Assembly: GCF_000003605.2 (NCBI RefSeq)
Contig: NW_003107090.1
Coordinates: forward strand, 822,864 to 858,796
Length of the DNA: 35,933 nucleotides
Origin: Saccoglossus kowalevskii
Taxonomy: Eukaryota > Hemichordata > Enteropneusta > Harrimaniidae
Reading direction: 5' to 3'
Below the pieces are notes generated by a model, which worked only from the letters and a program-made list of their open reading frames with translations, did no database searches and had not been told where the DNA came from. The translations under genes and the position numbers were made by a program. Below are positions 10,280 to 20,627 of this stretch, piece by piece (the stretch's first letter is position 1; every line of letters begins with the position of its first letter).

Positions 10280-10445
10280 AATGATATAGTAAATTGATAT
10301 AACTATATTAGAAATAGATATAACGGTGTAGATAATATACACAATAAAATAAATAGAGAAAACGAAGTTATAAGTGGTCGTAACGATGCAATAACTGGAC
10401 ATAACGATGTAGTAAATGGACATAACGGTGTAATAAATAGACAAC
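10280..10445. repeat. 21 bp minisatellite, about seven to eight copies
   Basis: Successive 21-mers of the form tggacataacgatgtagtaaa are visible from 10374 to 10440, with more degenerate copies back to about 10290. On the minus strand the 7-residue period gives a repeating SIYYIVM-like frame (10268-10456), which is a by-product of the repeat and not a gene. Confidence 0.75.
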
Positions 10446-10614
10446 GATTTATTCAATGAACATGATGATTATGGAGATGGGGAAAATGAACTACCTAATA
10501 GTCATGGCGTTCCATATATATTTAATGAGACAATAATGACACACGTTGTAGATTATGTGTTGCGGGGTTTTCTTATTTATAATTACAAAGTTGCATAAAT
10601 AACAATTGCATTAT

Positions 10615-12157
10615 TCAAATAAAGTCACGAAGTTTACTTGGCAGCCTTTTTGTTCTTGTGCATGTCTTGTCTTGTCTGTGTGAAGTGCGCTGAGTGCGAC
10701 GACTGCTGGTGGCTGCACGATTGTTTGTGGGCTGAACGATGATTCAACAGTAGCTTGACATGGGCGACTCTATAATAGACTGACTTGAATTGATAGATTC
10801 GCATGATAATGTTGCTGAAGTTGATTATCGGAAATTCTGGTTGGTTACCCTCCATTTCCAATGGCGTAGATGATTTTTCTAAGTAAGAAGAAAACAATTA
10901 AAATTATCAATGAACTGATTATGTATATAATGATACTATCGTCTGGACAAAACACAGTTTTGTATAATAAATAGAAATGGCTTAGTCTTTTCCACGAAAC
11001 AAAACAAAACCCTAACCCTAACCTTAGATTTTGAACGACCTCAAACATCGTCACGTCCGTATTTCACAGTGTGAAATTTTCTCAGATATTATTGGGTCAA
11101 TGAAAAAAAAAGGCGAGTTAGGGTTTGGGTTTCGTTTCGTGGAAAAGACTAAGCCAATAGAAATATGCATTTACCTCCTTCAGTTTCCTGAGAAACATTC
11201 CCATAACACTACACTAGCTGTGCCAATGCCACTGGAAGGGTTCGTTGTTAGTTGCATTTCGATTTGTTTCGTTATTAGTTGTTAGTTCAGTTACGTTGTC
11301 TAGTGCTTGTTGATTCATTGTGTTGCTGGTTGATTCAATTCGGCAGTAGGCTCGGTTTCGTCGGCAATTGTGTGTTGATTTGTTGGTTCGGTTTCGATGT
11401 CAGTTGCGTGTTACTTTCGTTGTTTTGTCGTTGATGATTCAGTGTTCCCATTCTTCGAAGGTTTTCCGTTTCGTCGTCTGCAAAACAAAATACAATTATG
11501 AATTACCAAAACAACACATTACACATTAGTAACCTCTAAAAACTCTGCTGTTACGTTTTTTGAGTAATCACAAACAATAAAATTAACTCACCGATTTTGT
11601 CTAATTGATCGTAATGAGCACAACATGCTATAATGGCCATCTTAATTTTGTCTGTTCATCCTTTTCCCCATGTTCCTTTGGACGAGTTTGATTGACAAGC
11701 GGTACAGCACTGGGCCGCCAGTGTGGTTTCATTTTCTCCTGACCCCAGCGAGGAAGTCCTGTAAATTGTCGGACACATCTTGTCACAATTTTTGCTAATT
11801 CGGCCATGGTTCAGTGTGTTGATAGTCATTCCAGCTTCTCTGAGATCTGGTAAATCAAAATCGGAAATACTGGTATCATCTATGGGCCGTGGTTGAGGTT
11901 TGGAAGATGATAAAATAGAAAAAACTTTTCTATGTAGGATCAACACGTCTCAGACATTTTCTTTACTGTTTAATACATACATTCCCACAAAAAAGTCGTG
12001 AACATCACGTTGCATTGGATTGGTTTCAAAACATACAACCTTAGATGCTTTTCTCACCACAAAGATGAGTCTGTTCACAGATTTGTACACCAATAGTCTT
12101 TCAGGCGACTGCCTTGACTTCCATCTCAAAAGAGTACCTAGGTGAATGTTATCCTTT
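10615..12157 (-). pseudogene. Unrecognised spliced gene relic, three exons
   Basis: Exon 1, 12157-11591, follows acceptor gtgttttttaaag and ends at donor GTGAGT. One frame covers all 567 bp apart from two TGA codons (11950-11952, 11656-11658). Readable parts: SRQSPERLLVYKSVNRLIF, KASKVVCFETNPMQRDVHDF, FVGMYVLNSKE, DFDLPDLREAGM, IYRTSSLGSGENETTLAAQ. Exon 2, from acceptor 11478-11480, joins in phase and reads DDETENLRRMGTLNHQRQ before an Asn/Gln/Thr-rich tract and a TGA at 11335-11337. Exon 3, 10878-10615, opens after ttcttacttag; one frame reads MEGNQPEFPIINFSN and another ends TRTKRLPSKLRDFI. No family is recognised and no transmembrane or signal segment stands out. It could be host-derived or the accessory gene of a large element, as it sits between inverted repeat copies at 9.6 and 13.6 kb. 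Confidence 0.5.
10974..11166. repeat. Foldback (inverted-repeat) element with telomere-like CCCTAA repeats
   Basis: The left arm 10974-11023 (ggcttagtcttttccacgaa, then an A/C-rich stretch, then ccctaaccctaac) is the imperfect reverse complement of the right arm about 11117-11160 (gttagggtttgggtttcg... then ttcgtggaaaagactaagcc). The loop is about 95 bp. The outer 24 bp of the arms match almost perfectly; the inner parts differ by a few bases. It falls in the predicted intron between exons 2 and 3 of the gene at 10615-12157. Confidence 0.75.
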
Positions 12158-12661
12158 AAAAAACACAACCACTTATGTTATGGCTTCATGAGATCAGCAA
12201 ACAATAACGATCCCACTCGTCCAAGCATTTTTGTACAAACAACCCAAAAGATGAAAAGTCTGCATTGGTGTGCATCATGAATATGTATTTTCAACTTGAT
12301 ACGTATTGAATATGTACTTATTATTGTGTGTATTTATTAAAAAGAAAATACCAATATGGAAGATTCCTCCATAAACACATGGAATTGGAATTTTGGTCAA
12401 TTTGCAAGTATTTCAGAATAAAAAATAATTTTTCACCGGGGACAAAATCGTCCAGTCGACACATATGGGCTGGCACTAATGAAACCAAGATTTTTTCCGC
12501 ACTAATTTGAGTTCAATAAAATACAACCTCGAATTAGCTCATGATTTGCCCATTTGCAATTTGTGCTTTCTGAAAACGTCTAAAACATTAACATTTAAAC
12601 ATTTAACCTGAACAGCCTACAGCAGACATACATAGCAAGAGATTGACACATTTCCATCTTG
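12158..12661. other. No gene seen
   Basis: AT-rich; the plus frame at 12328-12510 has no motifs. It could include upstream intron sequence of the minus-strand gene ending at 12157. Confidence 0.35.
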
Positions 12662-13233
12662 AGTGCCTTCACAAAATTCTGAAAGTACAATGGCAAGAGA
12701 AGATTTCGGACACAGAAGTATTGCATCGTGCAGGGCTCCCTTCAATATACACCCTGATTGGATAGAATCATGTCTGCTGGGTGGACCATGTATGTAGAAT
12801 GAAAGATGTCAGGATCCCAAAGCAGCTTCTTTATGACGAACTCTGCACTGGCAAGCAGTATCATGGTGGACAACGGAAGCTTTTCAAGGACACTTTGAAA
12901 TCAATACACAAGCCTGGGAGAATTATGCTCAGGACCGCACAACATGGAGGTATCAAGTACACAAGGGAGTTTAAGAAGCTTGCCTGAGGAAAGCAGAGGA
13001 GAATCCATATCGAACTTGCAACAACTGTCAATAACACTGTCATTCCTTTCCAGTGCAACCACTGTGCAAGATATTTTCACACCCGCATCGATTGGTCTTA
13101 TCAGCCACATGCAGTAACACAACTAATTTGACTATCAGGGTCTTGTCTTAATCGCCATATCATAGCTGCAAACATGTCACACTGTAAATATACAATTGGA
13201 AAGTAATATTTTATTCAATTCAATTCAATTCAA
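12662..13233 (+). mobile_element. 3' end of a non-LTR retrotransposon (LINE), 5' truncated
   Basis: The frame reads CLHKILKVQWQEKISDTEVL, VDHVCRMKDVRIPKQLLYDE, GKQYHGGQRKLFKDTLKSIH and, after a stop, CNHCARYFHTRIDW...H near 13063-13110. That matches the end of invertebrate LINE endonuclease-reverse transcriptase proteins: (W)xGHVxRMxxxRxPKxLLYxEL, GxRxxGxxxxxxKDxLK, then a terminal CxxC...H finger. At least two in-frame stops (~12768, 12985) show it is dead. The stop at 13129-13131 is followed by ~75 bp of 3' UTR and a (ttcaa)n-type tail at 13208-13233, a common way for LINEs to end. The RT catalytic domain is absent, as expected for a 5'-truncated insertion. Confidence 0.75.
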
Positions 13234-13489
13234 AACAGGACAATTCCAAGATCCAACTCAAAGTTGTTGCAATCGATCAACCAAGAAAACAAAACGTGCA
13301 CGCTTAAAAAGTTCCATTGTCTGCAGAAAAGAGGATACTGTTTATTGCTGGTCTTAGTCATCGAAAAAACCAGGTTCGATGATAATGATGAAGAACAGGA
13401 CATTGTTCGCAAGATTGTATTAACCACAGCTTGAACATTGTAGTGGATTTGAGTTGCTGCACTGTGGAAAATGCAAATTAGCCAATAAA

Positions 13490-13645
13490 TATGCACGGAT
13501 TTTAACCCAAAACTGAGTCATTATCCCAGGGCATCTATGTACTAAGTTTCATTAAAATCTGATAATTGGTTCTTGGGATACCAGTGTATCAGACACACTA
13601 ACCGCAAAGACTCCCATTGTGTGCTTTGCACACAGGAGTCAAAAA
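13490..13645 (-). repeat. Inverted relative of the repeat at 9612
   Basis: Read on the minus strand it gives tgtgtgcaaagcacacaatg, ggagtctttgcggttagtgtg, then tatcccaagaacc, then 'atttta.tgaaacttagtacatagatgc'. This follows the first ~150 bp of the 9612 repeat step by step, with scattered differences. It is truncated relative to that copy. Confidence 0.7.
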
Positions 13646-14891
13646 AGTATATTGCTCGTAACACGAAGTTATGTTAACTGTTCATTGGACATCAAGTTAC
13701 AATTTGGGGCGTGGTTATTTTTGTAACTCAATGTCCGTAATTCAAACAATTCAGCATCTCGATTTTTGAAGTTTAGTCTTCTTTCTTAACCAATCCATAG
13801 CTCGCTTCAATTGTTTATTTTCTCGCTTTGTGAAGAACAGTCCAAAAAACGTTTTCAAGTTTCCGAAAAAAAAAATTTAATAAAAAAAAAACATTTTGAG
13901 AACTTTTACATATTTGCCAAATTTTTAGCAATAATGAACAGTTTTCATAAAATGTGTTCCAACTTTTATACATTTACGATAATTTTGTGTCTTTTTCACA
14001 TATTGTAATCATACCTTATAATTTTTGATTACTTGCCAAGATAACATTGAAAATTAAACTGTGAAATGACAGCTCACCAAAAGCCAAACTCCTGACAAAC
14101 TTTGTAAGACAACTTATCATGCTAATGTAGTATTTGTGTGAGGGAGTTTGCAAGAAATTTTGTGCTCTGGCCGAGGGTTGTCAACAATTTCTGATATCTG
14201 TGCCAAGGTTTTCAGAAACTTCTGACATCTGTGTTCAGAAAGTGAAAAGGACCACACCACCTGGTTCTTGTTAGGAAGTATTTCAATTTATTGAATATTA
14301 GTACTAAAATTAAAAAAGCAACAGTAACCAATTACAGTTCTTTGTAAGTGTACATTCTGTGTAAAATATATATCACCATAACACAGTGATTAGAAAATGC
14401 AATTACTTGCTTGGAATATCTGCCATATCATGTCAAACACTGCTTTCCACTCAAATAAAAATTGGTCCATCACCCACTTGTAATGAATATATCATTAGAA
14501 TCAAAGCAATGGGACTTGCTGTTTTCAACAAAAATATAACTTTATATCAAAAATGTACCAAAAATTACAAAAATATTTACTAAAATAAGAGAAAGATATC
14601 AAAGCAATCAAACTTGCGTTTTTTACGAGAAGTCAAAAATATCACTTTTCACCAGAATGACGAAAATATTCACCAAAAATTGAGATTTTGACATGAAATG
14701 AACAAATCTGAAAAAGAACCATCAAAGTTACTTGCATATCAAATTTGAAAACATCGTGACTTAAAATTGAGGATGACGGGCGACTGCGGCGGATAATCAG
14801 TAATATGAACTAAATAATCACCACAAAATAAATTAATCTATCTATATATACATCACTGCTTACACATGTATTGTCTAAAACAAAACTGAAG
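13646..14891. other. AT-rich non-coding stretch with dispersed-repeat fragments
   Basis: No convincing gene. Short plus frames at 13811-14008 and 14386-14583 have no motifs. Pieces at 14495-14540 (reverse-complemented) and 14690-14712 (same strand) recur at 25655-25735, e.g. 'catgaaatgaacaaatct' and 'tttttgttgaaaacagca'. Duplicated words around 'atatcaaagcaat' lie at 14500-14620. Confidence 0.4.
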
Positions 14892-17255
14892 TTAATGGCA
14901 TTCATTATGTAGGTCCTGTTCTGTATCATCTTCAAGGAAGTCTGCAACTCCATCACATCTTAGTTTACCAATTTTTCGTTGATATCAACTCCAACAACAT
15001 TTCTACTGTGAAGAAGCCCCATCCTGTTACATAATAGAATGAGAATTTTTTAACTTTTGAAATTTTCACTGCATACTCTTTTTGAAATGCACATGAAAAA
15101 AATCTAATATTTAAAAGAATATCATAACAGTGTTACCACAGGCACTGAGAACAACACCCAATCACATGCAATCACACGAATATGAACAAGTCTGATGACA
15201 TTGGTCATGCAACTTTAGAACATTCTCCGCTAAAGCTGCATTTTTTAAGCCACCAAAAAGTCACCAGGAATGCCTCCTAAAACAGCCTATAAGGTTACTT
15301 TGAGCTTCTCTTTGGAAAACGTGCTCAACGGTCAGTTATTTTAGCTATTCACAACAGAAACACTTAATCATAACTTTACGTATAGAAAAGGTATATCAGT
15401 AAAGTGGAAGACGTTTTGTTGTATTGAAAAGTTGGTTTATAGTTTATAATACTATTTTTTTTTATTTTTAATGACCTGCTCCACATGTCCCATCTAAAAT
15501 CCATGCTGATTTGCTACTGCATAGTTTGATGATTTTTTCGTAGAGCTGCTGCGGCTTTTGCTTCTTCAAAACAACCACCCTCTTCGCCTTCTTATATAAC
15601 TGACTTTTACACTCCAAAAATTGTGTTGTGGCTTATCCACATAGACCTGGTCAAGTGTGATAACTCCATTTTCTGTGTAGTACGCAATCACCACCCTATG
15701 AACAGACTCTGTTAATATTGATGTTGGTTCTGCAGAGAAAATGTTTGTGTGCAGTTATTAAGAATAAGTATATTTATTTGCCCCAGCCCCAAGGTGACAA
15801 TCTGAGTAGTCCATTAATCCTATATTATTTAAGAAGACCTGAGAATAGACAGGATTAATTTACAAATTAGGTAAAACATATATGGCTCACCTTTCCATGT
15901 ATTTTCTACATAATAAAATACTTCCTCCACTTTAGTAAACGTATTTGTTTTTATAAGTTCTCTTTTTATTCTACTTATAATTATCAGACTGGTGTCACAT
16001 AACAGGACAAGTCTATTATTGTCAATGCTCGTGTTGATTGTTTTAACAGTTATTACCATTTATTATTTTATTTGCCTCGGCTAGCCATTCCTGGAAAAAA
16101 ATGAAGTGAAATAACTGACAATGGCTGAATAAGAAACAACAAGACAGATTTTACTAACTGCTGTAGAACGCGTTTAAATAGCTACATGCATTTTAGCGAA
16201 CTTGACTCCATGCATGAATTAACTGAATCTTAGTTTAGCTATAGTGCCAACAATCTCGTTGTTAGAATATATATTGTACTTTATTCTAAATTAGCAACAT
16301 CTTGAAGTTTCACAGCTCTGCGAATAGCAACTGCCTGGGCACAGAGCTCTGTCTCACAGTCTGGGCTTTCCAGATGCTAACAAAAACTGATACATTTCGT
16401 TGGACAGCTGTCAATAAATTATTCCCAGCATTGTTTGATGTAGGGAACATCAATTTTTGAACACAACCCCTCTCAGACAATACATTACTGGACAAATTAG
16501 TGTACCAAAATGCCCTTTCAGCCGAGTTGCGTCTTATTTTTGGTGGTAATAGCGGAAGGTTGCAGCCTAGGCACAACACCTGATAATTTTAATTTCTTTT
16601 TAGGAGTGATAGTGCATGTTGTATAACATTTTGGGTAAATGGAAGTGATCATTTTTAAACAAAAATAAAAAGCAATACATCTAAACTATCATTTTATCAT
16701 TAGCTGAATAATAAGTTGTTTAAAAATGATAACTATTAGTACCTACATCAGGTACATCTACTATTACAGTCAAAACCATTTGAATTAACACCATTCTCTT
16801 TTAAAGTCTTAGGTGACAGCTTCAGTACATCATGGTGCAAAACAATACCATTTGAACCATCTATTCCATATAGGCACTCTTGAACTGTATTCGAGTCCTT
16901 ATTTCTTTTTCTGATACTTTAGCAGTTTCTGACAAAGGTATCCGGATTATTTGGTCTAAAAGATAACTTTGTGAACCTGCTCAATTTCTCTCTTTTTGTC
17001 TCCTTTGGAAACAACTCCATGGCTTCCGTCTACGTTTCTACTACAACATCTGACACCAATGCCAGCACTGTGTCTACATCCAAACTTAAGTATTTAAACT
17101 TTATGGCTTTATATCTGTCTTGTGTCCTTGGTCTTTATTTTTAATTCTCTGTTCTTTAAAATCTCCATCTTCATATTTTTCTCCATTTTGTCATGGAGTA
17201 AGTCATCATAAGACGCCAAAGCACATGCAACATCTAAAGTTTGGCTGTTCTTATC
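14892..17255 (-). pseudogene. Five-exon gene relic ending in a SAM-methyltransferase-like motif I
   Basis: Exon 1 (17255-16743) follows a strong acceptor (cattttttttcag): DKNSQTLDVACALASYDDLL; KFKYLSLDVDTVLALVSDVV; REKLSRFTKLSFRPNNPDTF; LHHDVLKLSPKTLKENGVNS; two stops, one frameshift. Exon 2 (16579 to ~16275): RRNSAERAFWYTNLSSNVLS, then LESPDCETELCAQAVAIRRA after a shift. Exon 3 (16090-15891): EWLAEANKIIN, RLVLLCDTSLIIIS, VEEVFYYVENTWK, with a GTGAGC donor. Exon 4 (15729-15476) joins exon 3 in exact phase: PTSILTESVHRVVIAYYTEN, then after a shift in an A5 run QQLYEKIIKLCSSKSAWILD followed by GTCGAG. Exon 5 (15024-14892): GLLHSRNVVGVDINEK, CDGVADFLEDDTEQDLHNE. The pair WILDGTCGAG and RNVVGVDI looks like motif I and the next strand of a methyltransferase placed at the C terminus, as in permuted (beta-class) DNA methyltransferases. 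DTSL in exon 3 might stand where DPPY would be. Methyltransferase call is inference. Confidence 0.5.
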
Positions 17256-17654
17256 CTGAAAAAAAATGAATAGTTAATATATCAAAGTGAACTGAAGAAA
17301 AACAGCTCAACTTACAATGCACAGTTGGTTATTTGGTATATAAAGCAAATTATTCTGTGGGTCTGACTTGTGGGAACATCTGGAAGCCATGTCTGTGAAC
17401 GAGGTTTCAAAAATGACCCTAAACCGCCAAAATTCCATATCATTTCCCTGGTTACAATGAGTAAAATACAAACCCTAAATGCGTTGAGTGGTAAGTGTTT
17501 TGTCCAGGTTTGACTATTTTATTGTATTTTTGGCTGAATGTGATAATAATATACAATTATATCCAACCCATTTTTACAGGTCGAAAATTGGACTTTGGAA
17601 AGAGTTAGACAATATCAGGCAATGTCCAGTAGATGATTAAGTAGACAAGACCAA
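17256..17654. other. No gene seen
   Basis: Probable upstream intron or flank of the minus-strand gene ending at 17255 (its acceptor lies at 17256-17275). Nothing further recognised. Confidence 0.35.
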
Positions 17655-18005
17655 CAGTTCTACATTATTCTAGCACTGCAGAACGACCCCGGCATGAACT
17701 CTTGGTGCAAATGGCAAAGAGATGTCGTTACAGGGGAGGCCACATATAAACCACTCAAACGACCGATTCTAGATACACTGGTAGCTGTTATTTGGCCAAT
17801 TATAAAGAAATTGTCCAGCCAAGCATTGCTAAAAGGTGCCAAGAACAGTCTTACACAAAATGCGAACGAATTGTTTCACCACTGCTACCACGAAGTGCGT
17901 CTTGGTCATTTCTTGGCGGTAGCCCAATTCAATTCCAAGCTGTACACAAAATTAGAGTGATCACTGCCCGAAGAACGTATCACTGCATGGAAAGTAATGT
18001 ATAGA
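17655..18005 (+). pseudogene. Second Mutator-like transposase relic, C-terminal part
   Basis: In order: SSTAERPRH near 17669, MNSWCKWQRDVVTG from 17694, KRPILDTLVAVIWPIIKKLS, ALLKGAKNSLTQNANE ending near 17868, and in the next frame SASWSFLGGSPIQFQAVHK. These match the family's HxSST, SWCKWQ, P.y..LS...LL, TQNxNE and PK..F motifs, the same region as 2060-2348 on the other strand. Frame changes near 17692 and 17865 show it is broken. About 100 codons are left and the catalytic core is not present. Confidence 0.65.
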
Positions 18006-19059
18006 AACCGTATTTATGGTGATAATTATGACAGCCCCGACAAATCTAAACTGCAAAAAGGGCGATAAAAAAGCGATGCCTCTATGAGGAGGATCTACTT
18101 GAGTATGAAGAGAGAACAACTTGTCACATTTGATCGTTTGAATTATCGACAACAGCACCTCCATCCACTGGTAAGCCATCAAAATGTGACGAAAATGCAA
18201 CGCACCCAAAAAGACAATGCAGAAATTACTTTCATCAACTGTTTTATCTTTGAATTTCTATTGCTAGTACAATTTCACATTTTTTCCAATAATTTGTGTT
18301 TAGTTAATACGTATCATTGGTATTCTAGAACTGAAATCACACATGACAAATAAAATCTCATACAGGAAATTATTTCTAAAAGAAAAAAAAACTACTGGGC
18401 AAAACTATACCAGAATGTTTCTAACGTTATCATGTGTGCGCCCTGAAATTAAGACGGGAGGGAGTTTACGTTCTGTCATCTTTGTTCACTACACTACGTG
18501 CTAAGACAGTAAAAAATCACCACAAATTATTTCAGATTGGTTCTTATGAATCCATCCCTGGTTCTGAAAATAAACATGGAATAAATAATTTTTTTCTAAA
18601 AGTTATGAATGTGCAAATTACTAGTAGTATGCATGGATTTGTCACAAAAAATAACAGTGGTGTGGACATGGACCACAGAGTATCTGTGTGCTGAATATCA
18701 TTGAAATCCTACCAAGGGTTCTCCAAATATGTTGAAATACTGCAGCTGATTAATATGTAAAATAGGTAACTGGCATATTCAGAATGACAACATTTTTTCG
18801 GGTCATGCACGTCTACAATAGTATCTGTGTACCAAGTATCATCCCAATTGGCACAGCAGTTTTAGAGATGGAGCAAAATTCTGCTTAGACTGATATAAAG
18901 GCATCGCTACAAAATCAGCTTCCAATTTGTCCATTATAGAACAACGAGAAAGCAATCCAGCCAACAGTTTCTAAGTCACAAATATTGTTTTCCACCTTTT
19001 TTAAGTATTTGAATATGAGAGATGACGTCCTTTATATTTTCCGACACTTCAACGTTATG
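18006..19059. other. Non-coding, with a degenerate repeat at about 18590-18900
   Basis: The words 'agtatctgtgt.c..a.tatcat' occur at 18678-18703 and 18821-18843, each followed by a 'caattggcacagcagttttag'-like or 'aaatcctaccaagg' tail. This suggests two diverged units of a dispersed repeat. The frames at 18084-18353 and 18434-18694 have no motifs I recognise. Confidence 0.4.
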
Positions 19060-20627
19060 TGGGGTCACTGTGTACTGTAACAACTTTGTTTCTTTTTGAA
19101 AAACCCTCTTCTTGGCGCATCACACATTGAAACACAGATTGTTCAGATTATGCTCAGGGCTCTTGGATGAATACAGTTTGCATGTAAAAGCATGCAACAT
19201 ATTCAGCACATCAGAACTCAAGTGCCATTCCAATCCCTGTTGACGGAATACATCCCAGAAAGTATCATTCTTCCAAATGTGTCCAAGAGCCTTGACCATC
19301 ACTTGCCAGAGAACCCACAGAAGATGCTGCACCCAGTGAAGGAGTGCAAGCCCACCAAGAATGACAGTGATATTTGTGATGAAAAAGGAGAAGATGCATG
19401 TTTTTCGTTGAGATGAGATTAACAAGTCAGAGATAACTGCACCATGCAAAGTACTAAGGTGTTGGTATTATCGGCAAAAATCACAACTGATTTGAACTCT
19501 GACTGTGTTGAATGCGATGCATAGCAAGTGTCTGCTTCTTCATGAGTGCTCGCAAGCTCTGAAATTACGGCAAATAACTCTCTTGTAATCTTTATGCATA
19601 GTTTCTTGTTGATATATATATATGACCCTTTCTTCGTTGCTTCAAGCTTGAGTATGTGTCTCCAGTTTTTCACCATTTGTATTGGAATAAATTGTGTAAC
19701 CGGCCTTTAACACTTTAATAATTAGTCTTATAGTTACTAATACACAAAATCATGAACTCTAAAGTCAGGTGACGTGCACTCGGCATGGATGTGACTAAGG
19801 TGAATGTACCGACTAATTGTAACAAAACCAGGTCCACCTTGTTGGTAACCAGCAAGTTAGATCAATTCATCTCAGAATTGCGGTTGTTTGTAGCCAACTC
19901 CAGGATCCTGGTTATACATGTTCCAATTTTACCAATTTCCCTTACATGAATTTTTTGTTTCGCTTGCTGCATCAAGGACCTTTTTTTATTCTGTAGTTAA
20001 AGAACACCCATGCGATGCAAAATTTTGATTCTAAAGTGCAACAAATATTTCTTCAGGTCTGTCAGGACCCTTACACACAAACTCACGCGAAGTTATTGTC
20101 TACAAACATCCAGTCATATACTTTATAAGGAGGCGGAGAATAGAGTGAATCCATATCAAAATCACCATGGGATGTGACATTTCTGGAACTGCTTGTGTGA
20201 AGATGAGTGCGGTGATAGTAAGCTTCTGTAGCCACAATATCACGTGATGTCAGAGCTAGCACTCATTTTGTCTGGTCTTTTCAGACCAGCATTCCAAGGT
20301 TTCTGGTTTGAGGTGTATATTTGCGAATCGCTAAAGATACTTTTTTTTAAAAAAAACTGCCTTTGTCGCTGAGTTTCTTTGAGCTTGGGCATATTAATTT
20401 GTTGATTTCATGTCAAAAATTCGCTTTCTTATTGCTTTTAATGTCTTTTCTGACTTGTTTTTCGACAGTCAGAATAGAGGTCTACATCATGGCAATCGTT
20501 TTTGGCAGTGGCAATGTTCACAGGTTCTGTTATCTGTGTCCCCTCTCTCACCACAGATAATGCAGAGCTCCTTGATGTACTGAAATCGTTTCTGCAGCTG
20601 TGGCTTGCCGTCCTCTGAAGAAGCCAT
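19060..20627 (-). pseudogene. Relic of the multicopy HEEADTR / LHxFTGCD invertebrate protein family
   Basis: Pieces appear in the expected order. An ATG at 20627 begins MASSEDGKPQLQ, then FQYIKELCIICGERGD with a CxxC pair. At about 20262-20205: TSRDIVATEAYYHRTHLHTS (the family's SRDxVAxEAxYHxxC). At 19676-19425: SWRHILKLEATKKGSY-like, ELASTHEEADTCYASH, VVIFADNTNTLVL (HEEADTRxxxHA, DTDVxVL). At 19395-19085: LHSFTGCS-like in one frame and WHLSSDVLNMLHAFTCKLYS in another. The key Asp residues and the Arg of HEEADTR are changed, with several frame changes. I know this only as an uncharacterised family repeated in cnidarian, hemichordate and amphioxus genomes and usually treated as transposon-linked. 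No biochemical function is assigned. Confidence 0.55.

Noticed and set aside
10280..10445. Possible CRISPR-like array
   Set aside because: The 21 bp units are directly adjacent with no unique spacers, and this is animal DNA. It is a minisatellite.
11266..11477. Asn/Gln/Thr-rich plus or minus frames as a prion-like protein
   Set aside because: The tract comes from a degenerate caac-type low-complexity sequence with several stops. Only its first ~45 codons fit as an exon.
13811..14583. Short plus-strand frames
   Set aside because: They are Phe/Lys/Asn/Ile-rich from AT-rich DNA, without motifs, exon borders or conservation between repeat copies.
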